Positions 26,068 through 35,154 are shown, counted from the first letter of the stretch. The stretch: 64,000 bases of DNA from Flavobacterium salmonis (GCF_903819435.1 NZ_CAIJDP010000078.1:64221-128220), one strand, 5' to 3'. Translations and numbers: made by a program. Notes: generated from the sequence alone by a model not told the origin.

Positions 26068-26075
26068 TACATTTG
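26068..26075 (+). promoter_or_regulatory. Predicted -7 box for ORF6N gene
   Basis: TACATTTG matches TAnnTTTG, 18 bp before the ATG at 26094. It suggests this gene has its own promoter despite following the ligase gene closely. Confidence 0.45.
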
Positions 26076-26093
26076 TTTTTAATTTAAAAACTT

Positions 26094-26624
26094 ATGGCTA
26101 ATCAATCTTTACTCTCTGAAGAAACAATTTCTAATAAAATATACTTTATTCGCGGACACAAAGTGATGCTGGATAGCGATTTGGCTTCCCTTTATGATGT
26201 CGAAACTAAAAGACTAAATGAACAGGTTAAAAGAAATTTATCTCGATTTCCTGAAGACTTCATGTTTCAACTAACTGAAAATGAATACAATTCTTCAAGG
26301 TCGCAATTTGCGACCTTGAAGAATGGAAGAGGTTCAAATTTAAAATACCTTCCTTATGCCTTTACCGAACATGGGATATTAATGCTTTCAAGTGTATTAA
26401 AAAGCGACAAAGCCATTCAAACCAATATACAAATCATGAGAATTTTTACAAAAGTAAGACAAATGCTTTTGGACACAACTGAAATTAAAGTTGATATTCT
26501 TCAGATTCAAAAGAAGTTAGAAAATCATGATAAAAATATAGAATTGGTATTTTCTTATTTAGATGAATTAACTGAAAAGAAAGAAAATGAAGAGGAAAGA
26601 GTAAAAATTGGATATAAAAAGTAA
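26094..26624 (+). CDS. ORF6N domain protein
   Basis: The 176-residue protein contains the ORF6N (KilA-N related) DNA-binding domain over about residues 10-100, with the motifs IRGHKVMLDSDLASLYDVETK-like, NLSRFPEDFMFQL and YAFTEHGILMLSSVL. A C-terminal coiled-coil region follows (120-170). Such proteins are common in phages and as accessory regulators in Bacteroidota. A perfect 33-bp palindrome lies inside the gene at 26291-26323. There are no phage genes nearby, so it is likely a solitary, mobile accessory regulator. Confidence 0.92.
   Translation: MANQSLLSEETISNKIYFIRGHKVMLDSDLASLYDVETKRLNEQVKRNLSRFPEDFMFQLTENEYNSSRSQFATLKNGRGSNLKYLPYAFTEHGILMLSSVLKSDKAIQTNIQIMRIFTKVRQMLLDTTEIKVDILQIQKKLENHDKNIELVFSYLDELTEKKENEEERVKIGYKK
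26291..26323. repeat. Perfect 33-bp palindrome inside ORF6N gene
   Basis: TTCTTCAAGGTCGCAA (26291-26306) is the exact reverse complement of TTGCGACCTTGAAGAA (26308-26323), with a single T between. It encodes the segment NSSRSQFATLKN of the ORF6N domain. A 16-bp arm is far beyond chance for a coding stretch. It could form an mRNA hairpin or cruciform, or be a protein-binding site. Confidence 0.9.
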
Positions 26625-26657
26625 TTATCAAAGTCATAAATTGTAACCTTGATGAAT

Positions 26658-27428
26658 TTAATTTTTTTTTATATATCTTGATTTTACAATCAACTGCGTA
26701 TATAAAAACCTTATAATCAGCAAAATAGCAAACACAAAATTATATCCATGGAATTGGCTGTAAACCCCAAAGTTATGTTTGATTAATTTGAATTTTGAAG
26801 AGGAAACAGAATCCTTTCTAATTCTATAAAAAGCAAGAGATTCCGGGATAGGTTTTGCCGTTTTTATTTGTTTTAAAATCGTAAGCCATATTCTCCAATC
26901 TTGCCTTTTTTGGGACGTTTCCAAAATAATTTTGCCAAAATAATCTGCATCGTAAATGGCTGTTAAATTGCCAACATAATTGCAGAAAAACAACTGTTTG
27001 TAAGTTAATGGATTTGGTGATTCAACTCTTCTGTTTAAATTATTTCCTTCTTCGTCAATTGAATCGTAAAAACTAAAAGTAAAATGCAGATTATTCCTTT
27101 TTAAAAAATGTATTTGCTTTTCTAATTTCTCAGGAAACCATAAATCATCGGCATCTAAGTAGGCAATATATTTTCCTGTTGCTTTTTCTAAAGCGGCGTT
27201 TCGGGCAAAACCATTTCCACAATTTTCAGGTAATTTAAAGAGTTTTATTCGGCTGTCTTTTTTAGCAAATTCTTCAATTATCGAAATTGTGTGATCAGTT
27301 GATGCATCATCGGCCAGAATCATTTCCCAGTTTTGATAACTTTGATTCAGTACAGACTGCAGCGTTTCCCGAATATATTTTTCGGCATTATATGTGGGTG
27401 TTATGATAGAAACTAACTCACTCATCAA
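26658..27428 (-). CDS. Glycosyltransferase family 2
   Basis: The 256-residue GT-A enzyme has the nucleotide-sugar motifs SIITPTYNAEKYIRETL, LADDASTD and YLDADDLW. The C-terminus carries a hydrophobic stretch (about 228-248) that may associate with the membrane. It overlaps the upstream polyprenyl transferase gene by 4 bp and is probably the second enzyme of an exopolysaccharide repeat-unit pathway. Acceptor and sugar unknown. Confidence 0.93.
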   Translation of the reverse strand: MMSELVSIITPTYNAEKYIRETLQSVLNQSYQNWEMILADDASTDHTISIIEEFAKKDSRIKLFKLPENCGNGFARNAALEKATGKYIAYLDADDLWFPEKLEKQIHFLKRNNLHFTFSFYDSIDEEGNNLNRRVESPNPLTYKQLFFCNYVGNLTAIYDADYFGKIILETSQKRQDWRIWLTILKQIKTAKPIPESLAFYRIRKDSVSSSKFKLIKHNFGVYSQFHGYNFVFAILLIIRFLYTQLIVKSRYIKKN

Positions 27429-28777
27429 TATGCTTTTTCATCACCTTTAATGATATGGTAAACCGTAGTTACAATAATTTTCAAGTCTAGTAAAATGGAC
27501 CAGTTTTCGATGTAAAAAATATCGTATTTTACCCTGTTTATAATATCATAATCAGATTCGATTTCTCCACGAAAACCTTTTACTTGCGCTAAACCAGTAA
27601 TTCCGGGTTTTATAAAATGGCGCACCATAAATTTATCTACTTTAAGTATATATTCCTGATTATAGCTTACCATGTGCGGTCTTGGTCCGACTACTGACAT
27701 ATCTCCTCTTAAAACATTAAAAAACTGTGGTAACTCATCAATACTGGTCTTTCGAATAAACTTTCCAATTTTAGTAACTCTGGGATCGTTTTTAGAAACC
27801 TGATTTGTATAGGTTTCATTGGTTATTTCCATTGATCGAAATTTATAACAATTGAATTCATTGTTATTGAGTCCGTTACGCCTTTGTCTGAGTAAAATTG
27901 GTCCCTTAGATTCCAGTTTAATTAAAACTCCTAATATTGGAAGAATCCATGAAAGAACACCCAAAATAATTACTATTGAAAAAGTAACATCGAAAGTTCG
28001 TTTCATTATTTTATACAAATTTTCATCTAGTCGAATACTCCTAAGTGCAATTACAGGAATATAATCATAATATTGTAAGATGAAATTTCTAAAAAATATT
28101 TGATTCCCATCAGGAATAAACTTTAATGTCTTCAAATTACTGTCAGCAAAATCAATAAGTGCATTCATCTGATCCTGAGATAATCCAATAATGGAACAAT
28201 ACATTTCGTCCATATTTTTATTCATCACGAATTCAAACATTTCTTCAATATGCTCATCTTTTACTTCTTCAAATTCAAAAACATGAATCAGTTCATATCC
28301 ATAATCAGGATTCTCGGTAAAAAAATATTTTAAAGGCGAAATACTTGCTTTATTACCTAATAGCACAACTCTCCTGTGATTTCCGCCAAAAACAACGCGA
28401 TAAGTCTGCAGGAAATAATAGATTGAAAACTTAATAAATAAGATAAGAATAAATATAAACCATAAATAAAACAACAACGTTCTAAAACTGGTTTGCTTAG
28501 CATAAAAGAAGGCAAGCGCAAAAACGACAAAACCAAATAAGCAGGCTTGTTTTAAAGCACAATTTAAAATTGCAATTACTTTTGTATAACGATAAACTTG
28601 GTAAAAACCTAAATCAGAAGCAATACCAATCCAACCGACATTTAATACGATTAAAAATAAAATTTGATTTTCAGGAAAATGTGCGATATAAACCGCAAAA
28701 AAATTGATAATAAGCAAATCAATCAAATAGGAGAATGGCCGAATATAGCCTGAATATTTTCCTGTTTTTGTCCGCAT
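27425..28777 (-). CDS. Polyprenyl glycosylphosphotransferase (WcaJ-type)
   Basis: Initiates exopolysaccharide synthesis by moving a sugar-1-phosphate to undecaprenyl phosphate in the inner membrane. The 450-residue protein has four N-terminal membrane helices (about 15-130), a nucleotide-binding-like central domain and a C-terminal bacterial sugar transferase domain (about 255-450). The latter shows YKFRSM, TSIDELPQFFNVLRGDMSVVGP-like and PGITGLAQV. It abuts the SDR gene upstream (no gap) and overlaps the GT2 gene downstream. Confidence 0.94.
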   Translation of the reverse strand: MRTKTGKYSGYIRPFSYLIDLLIINFFAVYIAHFPENQILFLIVLNVGWIGIASDLGFYQVYRYTKVIAILNCALKQACLFGFVVFALAFFYAKQTSFRTLLFYLWFIFILILFIKFSIYYFLQTYRVVFGGNHRRVVLLGNKASISPLKYFFTENPDYGYELIHVFEFEEVKDEHIEEMFEFVMNKNMDEMYCSIIGLSQDQMNALIDFADSNLKTLKFIPDGNQIFFRNFILQYYDYIPVIALRSIRLDENLYKIMKRTFDVTFSIVIILGVLSWILPILGVLIKLESKGPILLRQRRNGLNNNEFNCYKFRSMEITNETYTNQVSKNDPRVTKIGKFIRKTSIDELPQFFNVLRGDMSVVGPRPHMVSYNQEYILKVDKFMVRHFIKPGITGLAQVKGFRGEIESDYDIINRVKYDIFYIENWSILLDLKIIVTTVYHIIKGDEKAY

Positions 28778-29761
28778 TTATTTTATATAATTTGAAAAAT
28801 CTTTATGCTCTTCTTTTGAAAGTTCTTCTTTTGAAAGTGATTTAAAATAATCATACGTAATTTTCATTCCTTCTGCGCGGTTTACTTTGGCTTCCCATCC
28901 TAATAATTCTTTTGCTTTTGTAGTGTCCGGCTGGCGTTGCAGAGGGTCATTAATAGGTAATGGATGGTAAACTACTTTTTGGTTTGTCCCGGTAAGTTTT
29001 ATAATTTCTTCAGCAAAATCCTTAATAGTTATTTCATCCGGATTCCCAATATTAACCGGATATACATAATCTGAATGCAATAATCTGTATATTCCTTCAA
29101 CCTGATCGTCTACATAACAAAACGAACGGGTTTGCATACCATCTCCAAAAATCGTTAAATCTTCTCCACGAAGTGCCTGACCAATAAAAGCCGGAATTAC
29201 GCGGCCATCATTAAGACGCATTCTTGGTCCGTAAGTATTAAAAATACGAACGATTCTGGTTTCAACACCATGAAAAGTGTGGTAAGCCATTGTTATGGAT
29301 TCCTGAAAACGTTTTGCTTCATCATAAACTCCGCGAGGCCCAATCGTATTTACATTTCCATAATATTCTTCAGTTTGCGGATGGACTAAAGGGTCTCCAT
29401 ATACTTCAGAAGTAGAGGCAATTAAAATTCTTGCTTTTTTTACACGGGCCAAACCTAATAAATTATGAGTTCCTAATGATCCTACCTTTAAGGTTTGAAT
29501 TGGAATTTTTAAATAATCAATTGGGCTTGCAGGCGAAGCAAAATGCAAAATATAGTCTAATTCGCCCGGAATATGAACAAATTTGGTAATGTCGTGATGG
29601 TAAAACTCAAAATGTTCTAACTTAAACAGATGTTCAATATTTTTAAGATCTCCTGTAATCAGGTTATCCATTCCAATAACATAATAGCCTTCTTTGATAA
29701 ACCGATCACACAAATGTGATCCTAAAAATCCTGCAGCACCTGTAATAAGTATTCTTTTCAT
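28778..29761 (-). CDS. UDP-glucuronate decarboxylase-like SDR
   Basis: The 327-residue extended short-chain dehydrogenase has the NAD motif GAAGFLGSHL (8-17), the catalytic Y-x3-K in YDEAKR, and FGDGMQTRSFCYVDD, as in UDP-xylose synthases (UXS). It probably makes UDP-xylose from UDP-glucuronate for the exopolysaccharide genes that follow directly. A broader NAD-dependent epimerase role cannot be excluded by eye. A TAAATTTG-type box (29781-29788, minus) precedes it. Confidence 0.9.
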   Translation of the reverse strand: MKRILITGAAGFLGSHLCDRFIKEGYYVIGMDNLITGDLKNIEHLFKLEHFEFYHHDITKFVHIPGELDYILHFASPASPIDYLKIPIQTLKVGSLGTHNLLGLARVKKARILIASTSEVYGDPLVHPQTEEYYGNVNTIGPRGVYDEAKRFQESITMAYHTFHGVETRIVRIFNTYGPRMRLNDGRVIPAFIGQALRGEDLTIFGDGMQTRSFCYVDDQVEGIYRLLHSDYVYPVNIGNPDEITIKDFAEEIIKLTGTNQKVVYHPLPINDPLQRQPDTTKAKELLGWEAKVNRAEGMKITYDYFKSLSKEELSKEEHKDFSNYIK

Positions 29762-29861
29762 ATTGATTTGTTTCCAAAAGCAAATTTACTTTTTTCAATT
29801 TTATAAAAATAAATTTAGCATTTATCTTTTTTCTATTATTGACTAAACTTTTGAATGTTGA

Positions 29862-31541
29862 TTATTTATTATTAAAAATTTGTTCCAGTATTTTAATTGT
29901 AATTAAATAAGTTGGCTTTACCCCTGTGGTTCCTAAACCTCCTGAGGCCAGAGTACTTCCGGTTTCTAGGGGATTATCAGAAGCATAATAGGCATATCGA
30001 ACCTTAATATCATGTGGCACACTTTTTCTGATTTTTGAAGCCGACTGTATGGCTTTTTGGTAATAAGAACCTTCCATTTCAAGGCCAATTACACCCCATG
30101 TCGATTCATGAAAGAATTTTAATAATTCCCTGTTTTGCAAAGAAGTCCCTAAAACGGTAACCATTGCGCCTTCAAAAACGGCAATATCATTTCCTTCAAA
30201 CATGGCACCTGTTAATTCATTTTCGAAGAAATAATTATCGGCCGTCCCTTCATTTATATGCGCTGAAGGAATCATGATGTCTCCTTTTCCTCCTTCCAGG
30301 ATTCCTGCCTTACCCATTATCGAAACTGATTTTACATTCAATAACGTTTCTTTTTTATACGGTTTCAAAAGCTCGTCAATTGTTTCATAAGCCTGTTCGC
30401 CAAATGCATAATCCATTACAATAATAACGGGTTTTTCTTCATCGAATTTCGTTTTTGGAAAAGCTGTTTTGGCCCAGTCAATTTTGGCTGTATCAAAAAT
30501 CTGAACATCGATATTGGTTCCTGAAGTGTCAGGCAACGAAATCATTCCGTTTTTTATAGCCAGTTCTTCTACAATAGCCCTGGTTTCCTTAGCTGCAGAT
30601 TTGCTCAACTCTTCATAAATAAAGAAATCAGATTTGTCCTTGAATTTTGGTTTCAGCAATGGTGTAGCAAAAATGGAATTCATTACACTGTGCATATTGG
30701 CGCTTATAATGTGAATTGGTCTCTTTAAAAGATCGTTTGCCTTTAAAACCTCTTTAATATTTGTTGCCCAGATTTCGCCGTGAATGTGATGTCCTAGCCG
30801 TTCTCTTAAAACAGGGCTAAAAGTAATCGTTCTTTTGTTATTGTCGATCATTTCTTCAATGGCTAATTTTCCAAGCCAATAAATTACATGAAGGAAACGA
30901 TCCGGTGCATTTTCTGACCCGAAAGCGTCATAAATATCTAAAACTTCTTCGAATGTTCTGGCTAAAATATTGGCCACATGCGATATTGCTTTTTCCCTTT
31001 CTACCAGAGGCAGTTTTTTGGTTTGCATTACAGCTTGTTCCAATTTTAACCAGTCACGCGAAACTTCGCCACCGTCATCTAATAAAACCCTGTTTTTAAT
31101 TTTATGAGATTCGATGAAAATAAAAGTCAAATGCGTTAAAATATCATAAATATCAGAGCGGCCTCGTGTGATTTCAACATTCATTTGTTCCTCATCAATA
31201 CGGTAGCAATTTCTTCTTCTTTTTGGAGGAACAATGGGCTGAAAATGTGATTTTGAATATCCTTCATCTGAAGTTAAATTGATAAAACGGCATTGCTCGA
31301 TTCCTATCGGAAGACGTTCTATAACATATAAAAGCCCATTTAGTTCAACTTTTTCTTCACCAATATTTCCATAAATTTCAGGGCGTAAAGCCAATAATGA
31401 TTCCCGTAGACTATCGCCTGACACACCCATTGGCTTATAAAAACCACGATTGAATAAATGGCGCATTGTAATGTACATTTTTTCGATCGCTGCAGATGAT
31501 TCCTGCGCTCTTGATCTTGATATATGTTTAGTTTCTTTCAT
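29862..31541 (-). CDS. DUF6909-like protein with nucleosidase-like C-terminus
   Basis: The 559-residue cytoplasmic protein is one I associate with DUF6909. The first 250 residues are helical and charged, with no known domain. The C-terminal part (about 330-555) has features of the nucleoside phosphorylase/AMP nucleosidase fold: a beta strand PVIIVMDYAFGEQA, IMGKAGILEGGKGDIMIP, and VIGLEMEGSYYQKAI, whose MEG matches the ribose-binding Met-Glu-Gly of that family. Activity is not established. It stands alone between the SDR gene and the GH3 gene. Confidence 0.75.
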   Translation of the reverse strand: MKETKHISRSRAQESSAAIEKMYITMRHLFNRGFYKPMGVSGDSLRESLLALRPEIYGNIGEEKVELNGLLYVIERLPIGIEQCRFINLTSDEGYSKSHFQPIVPPKRRRNCYRIDEEQMNVEITRGRSDIYDILTHLTFIFIESHKIKNRVLLDDGGEVSRDWLKLEQAVMQTKKLPLVEREKAISHVANILARTFEEVLDIYDAFGSENAPDRFLHVIYWLGKLAIEEMIDNNKRTITFSPVLRERLGHHIHGEIWATNIKEVLKANDLLKRPIHIISANMHSVMNSIFATPLLKPKFKDKSDFFIYEELSKSAAKETRAIVEELAIKNGMISLPDTSGTNIDVQIFDTAKIDWAKTAFPKTKFDEEKPVIIVMDYAFGEQAYETIDELLKPYKKETLLNVKSVSIMGKAGILEGGKGDIMIPSAHINEGTADNYFFENELTGAMFEGNDIAVFEGAMVTVLGTSLQNRELLKFFHESTWGVIGLEMEGSYYQKAIQSASKIRKSVPHDIKVRYAYYASDNPLETGSTLASGGLGTTGVKPTYLITIKILEQIFNNK

Positions 31542-31667
31542 GTGTTTTTATTTTTAAAATCCTCTTTAAAAAAAGATTATCCAGGAACATAATGTAAGGA
31601 AAGTTATGAATTATCTATTTAATTCATTCAAAATAGTTTTTATCAAATTGTTAGAAGAACTGTTTCT

Positions 31668-33152
31668 CTATTTCAAATTATCCGCTATATCCCTATTATT
31701 TGATAACCTTGGCAATTTATTCTGTCCGCCTAATTTTCCCTGCGATTTCATGTATTCCTGAAATCCATTTTTAGAAACTTTGGTTATAACTACTTTCTGC
31801 AAAACATTTCCTGTAATTAAATCATCGTAATAAATGTTTTGTTTTCGCATCGAATCGTCAATTGCTTCTGCAAAAGATAGTATATTTTCCGGTTCATTTT
31901 CAAATTCTATAAGCCACTCGTGATAAGGCAATCCCTTTGATGGATTAATTTGTGGTGCTACTGTAAATTCGTTAATGACAATTTTGGTTCCTGCTGTCGC
32001 TTCTTTCATCGCATTTTCGACTTCGTTTGCAATAACATGTTCTCCAAAAGCAGAAATATAATGCTTGATTCTGCCCGAGACAATTACGCGATGCGGAAAT
32101 AAAGTCGTAAATTTAACGGTATCGCCAATATTATAACGCCACAGCCCTGCATTTGTAGAAATAATCAAAACATAATTTACATCTATTTCTACTTCGCCAA
32201 CGGTATAACTTTTTGGGTTTTCTTCAAAAAATTCATCAGCTTTTATAAACTCATAGAAAATTCCGGAGTTAAGTAACAAGAGCATTCCTTTTTCTTTTTG
32301 AGAATCCTGATAGGCAAAAAATCCTTCAGAAGCAGGAAATAGCTCAATACTGTCTACTTTTCTGCCAATCATATTTTCAAATTTAGCCCGATAAGGCTCA
32401 TAATTTACTCCTCCGTAAATAAACAGGTTAAAGTTCTTAAATATATCACCTATTTTCTTTCCACCGCTTTTTTGTTGTAATCGCTCAAAATACATTTGTA
32501 CCCATGATGGAATTCCGGAAATTACAGACATATCTTCTTTTATTGTTTCATCAACAATAGCATCAACTTTGCTTTCCCAGTCTTCAATGCAGTTGGTTTC
32601 CCATGATGGCATTCTGTTTTTCTGCAGGTATTTCGGTACAAAATGAGCAACAATTCCTGAAAGTCTTCCAAAATTTATTCCGTGCTTTTCAGTCAAAATT
32701 GGACTTCCCTGTAAAAAGATCATTTTACCATCAACAAAATCGGCATTTCCTGTTTCGTTGATATAATGCAAAATAGCATTACGTGCCGCATTGATGTGAT
32801 AAGGCATTGATTCCCTGGTTAGCGGAATATATTTGGCTCCGGATGTTGTTCCGGAAGTTTTGGCAAAATAAATAGGTTTTCCCTTCCACAGAATATTTTC
32901 CTTGCCTAATTTTACTTTTTCGATATACGATTTTAAATCTTCATAATCCCGAATTGGAACGTTCTTTTGAAAATCTGTAATTGTTTTTATAGTATCAAAA
33001 TGATGATCTTTTCCAAATTCGGTTGCTTTGGCCTTCTCAATCAAAATTTTAAAAACTTTCAGCTGAGTTTCAACCGGTTTATTAGACCATACTTTTGTTT
33101 GATTGTATATTTTTCGTGCAAATATTTTTGCTGCTATAGATTTAATTGACAT
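31668..33152 (-). CDS. GH3 family acyl-acid ligase
   Basis: The 494-residue GH3 fold belongs to the adenylate-forming superfamily related to plant auxin-amino acid synthetases. The ATP motif is AKTSGTTSGAKYIPL near residue 107, with FPASEGFFAYQD as the second nucleotide-contact motif and YRNIGDTV-like LWRYNIGDTVKF as the third. Bacterial members are of unknown substrate. The gene starts 10 bp after the M23-like gene on the same strand and is probably in one operon with it. Confidence 0.92.
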   Translation of the reverse strand: MSIKSIAAKIFARKIYNQTKVWSNKPVETQLKVFKILIEKAKATEFGKDHHFDTIKTITDFQKNVPIRDYEDLKSYIEKVKLGKENILWKGKPIYFAKTSGTTSGAKYIPLTRESMPYHINAARNAILHYINETGNADFVDGKMIFLQGSPILTEKHGINFGRLSGIVAHFVPKYLQKNRMPSWETNCIEDWESKVDAIVDETIKEDMSVISGIPSWVQMYFERLQQKSGGKKIGDIFKNFNLFIYGGVNYEPYRAKFENMIGRKVDSIELFPASEGFFAYQDSQKEKGMLLLLNSGIFYEFIKADEFFEENPKSYTVGEVEIDVNYVLIISTNAGLWRYNIGDTVKFTTLFPHRVIVSGRIKHYISAFGEHVIANEVENAMKEATAGTKIVINEFTVAPQINPSKGLPYHEWLIEFENEPENILSFAEAIDDSMRKQNIYYDDLITGNVLQKVVITKVSKNGFQEYMKSQGKLGGQNKLPRLSNNRDIADNLK

Positions 33153-33162
33153 TTTGTGTGTA

Positions 33163-33648
33163 TTATTTCTTTTTGTTTGCTTTGCTACCGCCTGACTCCT
33201 TCTCTATTTTGGAAACTTCTTCCCTAAGTTTAATTTCTTCTTCAGAAGCCTTCATATTAGTTACCTGTATTTCAGATTCAGCTAAAATAGAGTCTTTGTT
33301 GAACTTTGCATATTCTAATTCACCTGTCAATACTTTTTGAATCGATTTGATATAGGCTTCATTTTTCTTTAATGAAGTTGTTAATGAATCAGACTTTATA
33401 GCTAATTCTAAAGCATTTTTTTTTAACTGTGTTGACGAATATCCGGGTATAAATTCACGCAAAGGGGTAAATGCAATGATAAAAGTAGTAATGAGAATTA
33501 AGAATATTCCGCCTAAAGAAAAAACAACAAAAACATTCATTAAAGTAAGTCTGAACGAAAAGATTTCTTCAAATGTATTTTCATTCAAAATTACCAATCG
33601 GTTTTTTACGAACAATTTTTTTCTGAAGTTCTTTTTTTTCTTGGTCAT
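33163..33648 (-). CDS. M23-peptidase-like N-terminal region, catalytic domain absent
   Basis: The 161-residue protein has a basic cytoplasmic start (KKKKNFRKK), one transmembrane helix (about 38-62) and a periplasmic coiled coil with FTPLREFIPGYSS. This matches the N-terminal half of flavobacterial M23 metallopeptidases as I remember them. It then ends in a Lys-rich tail, with no HxxxD or HxH zinc motifs. There is no space for a missing domain before the GH3 gene at 33152. It is therefore either a natural short paralogue or an old truncation. A TATATTTG box lies at 33667-33674 (minus). Confidence 0.78.
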   Translation of the reverse strand: MTKKKKNFRKKLFVKNRLVILNENTFEEIFSFRLTLMNVFVVFSLGGIFLILITTFIIAFTPLREFIPGYSSTQLKKNALELAIKSDSLTTSLKKNEAYIKSIQKVLTGELEYAKFNKDSILAESEIQVTNMKASEEEIKLREEVSKIEKESGGSKANKKK

Positions 33649-33805
33649 TGCGGATGTTTATACTCGCAAATATAACAATTATTACATTTGGTGGTATGTG
33701 TCAAATTTGATACAATACTTCTTATTTTTTTATTTTATAAAATATTTAACGCTCTTCAAAATAAACATTTTAGTCTAAAAACTATTCTGATACGTATATT
33801 CTATA

Positions 33806-33813
33806 TACATTTG
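33806..33813 (+). promoter_or_regulatory. Predicted -7 box for tatA
   Basis: TACATTTG matches TAnnTTTG and lies 42 bp before the tatA ATG. No strong -33 box is seen. Confidence 0.4.
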
Positions 33814-33855
33814 CAACAAAAATTTATAAATTGCTTCGGCATTAATTTTACTATT

Positions 33856-34029
33856 ATGGGAAGATTTGGCGTTACAGAAATCCTTATTATATTGGCAGTT
33901 GTTTTATTACTTTTTGGAGGTAAAAAAATTCCGGAATTAATGAAAGGACTAGGAAGCGGAATTAAAGAATTTAAAAACGCAGCCAAAGACGATCAACCTA
34001 CTGCTAAAAAAGAAGAAGAAGTTAAATAA
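33856..34029 (+). CDS. tatA: Twin-arginine translocase subunit TatA/E
   Basis: Pore-forming subunit of the Tat pathway for folded proteins. At 57 residues from the chosen ATG it has the TatA layout: one short transmembrane helix (6-20), the FGGKKIPELMKGLGSGIKEF hinge and amphipathic helix, and a charged tail. A longer frame back to 33688 adds an AT-rich stretch that includes the promoter box and is rejected. An intrinsic terminator follows. Confidence 0.95.
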   Translation: MGRFGVTEILIILAVVLLLFGGKKIPELMKGLGSGIKEFKNAAKDDQPTAKKEEEVK

Positions 34030-34050
34030 AACTCTGTAAAGAGTGTTTTG

Positions 34051-34087
34051 AATCCCAACTGAAATCATAATAGTTTTAGTTGGGATT
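34051..34087 (+). terminator. Intrinsic terminator after tatA
   Basis: AATCCCAACT (34051-34060) pairs with AGTTGGGATT (34078-34087), and four further AAAA/TTTT positions pair with one mismatch. A T-rich tail follows. The stem would also work on the opposite strand. Confidence 0.8.
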
Positions 34088-34184
34088 TTTTATGTCCAAT
34101 TTTTAAATTATTTACATTCAAAAGCTTGCATTCTTGAAGGATTTTTCCTGAAAATAAAAATTTGCAAACGAAAATAATTAGTAA

Positions 34185-35116
34185 TTAATTCAAGTTGCTA
34201 GTTATAAAATATAAAAAGTAAGCATGAAAAGTGAGAAATTTGGTTTACCACAACTAAAGACTCACAGATATGATGCTTACACAAGACAAAATTATTTCAA
34301 TTTTTTGTTTAATCGATTATATTTTACAAGGAATTGAGCACAAAGAAGATGTTAGAAGACAAGTAAGTGACAGTGAAATAATAATAACAGCCATAGTTTC
34401 CTCGACAAGTTTCTATGGCAATCATTCTTCTGCAATTCAATTTATGAAGCAATACGGGTATATCCCTAATATGCTTGAGAAAAGCAGATTCAATAGGCGG
34501 CTTCATAAAATAGGTAAGCTTCTTTATGAATTATTTGAAATTATAAGTTCTTATTTTAAAGACTTTTGTTGCGAAATGCATTATATAATTGATTCTTTTC
34601 CAGTAGCGGTATGCCATAATATGAGAATTTCAAAATGCAAAATTCTTAAAGATAAAAAGTGGAGAGGTTACACGGCAAGTATGCGCAATTACTTTTACGG
34701 TGTCAAAGTACAATTAGTAACAACAAAATCAGGTATTCCAATAGCATTTCATTTTACACCAGGAAAAACAGCTGATGTAAAATCATTAGGAAGAATGATT
34801 GACAAATTACCTGCCGAAGCTTCAATATATGGCGATAGTGCTTATTTAGATTATAGTTTAGAAGATAAAGCTTTGGAACGAAAAGCAATTTTATTGAAAA
34901 TTCAAAGAAAGTCGAATTCTAAAAGAAATGATACTTTAGAACAAAAAAGGGAAAAATTAAAAATGAGAAAAAGAGTAGAAACAACAATTAGCGATATCAA
35001 AAAACTTTTCCCAAGAACAATACACGCGGTGACACTCGATGGGTTTATTATAAAGCTTACACTCTTTGTATTCGCACTACAATTAAACAAATCAATTAAC
35101 TAGCAACTTGAATTAA
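34185..35116 (+). mobile_element. IS982-like insertion sequence, apparently intact
   Basis: A 932-bp element is bounded by terminal inverted repeats TTAATTCAAGTTGCTAGTTA (34185-34204) and its near-exact complement at 35097-35116. It carries one full transposase gene. The hexamer TAGTAA abuts the left end (34179-34184) and recurs one base past the right end (35118-35123), possibly remnants of a target duplication. It lies between the tatA terminator and the VgrG promoter. Confidence 0.88.
34270..35103 (+). CDS. IS982 family transposase
   Basis: The 277-residue DDE transposase has an N-terminal helical DNA-binding part with SRFNRRLHKIG. The catalytic Asp are in YIIDSFPV (about residue 118) and YGDSAYLD (about 198), and the Glu in KRVETTISDIK (about 242). 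Length and motifs fit IS982 and no frameshift is visible, so the element may be active. The gene's end reaches into the right inverted repeat. Confidence 0.92.
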   Translation: MMLTQDKIISIFCLIDYILQGIEHKEDVRRQVSDSEIIITAIVSSTSFYGNHSSAIQFMKQYGYIPNMLEKSRFNRRLHKIGKLLYELFEIISSYFKDFCCEMHYIIDSFPVAVCHNMRISKCKILKDKKWRGYTASMRNYFYGVKVQLVTTKSGIPIAFHFTPGKTADVKSLGRMIDKLPAEASIYGDSAYLDYSLEDKALERKAILLKIQRKSNSKRNDTLEQKREKLKMRKRVETTISDIKKLFPRTIHAVTLDGFIIKLTLFVFALQLNKSIN

Positions 35117-35146
35117 GTAGTAAAATAAATACAAATTATAACTCAT

Positions 35147-35154
35147 TATATTTG
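35147..35154 (+). promoter_or_regulatory. Predicted -7 box for the VgrG module
   Basis: TATATTTG matches TAnnTTTG, 66 bp before the ATG at 35220 and only 30 bp past the IS right end. The -33 position falls next to the insertion point and shows no TTTG, so the IS may have altered this promoter. Confidence 0.45.

Noticed and set aside
26094..26624. Prophage remnant around the ORF6N gene
   Set aside because: Flanking genes are chromosomal envelope and polysaccharide genes; no other phage-type gene or att repeat was seen.
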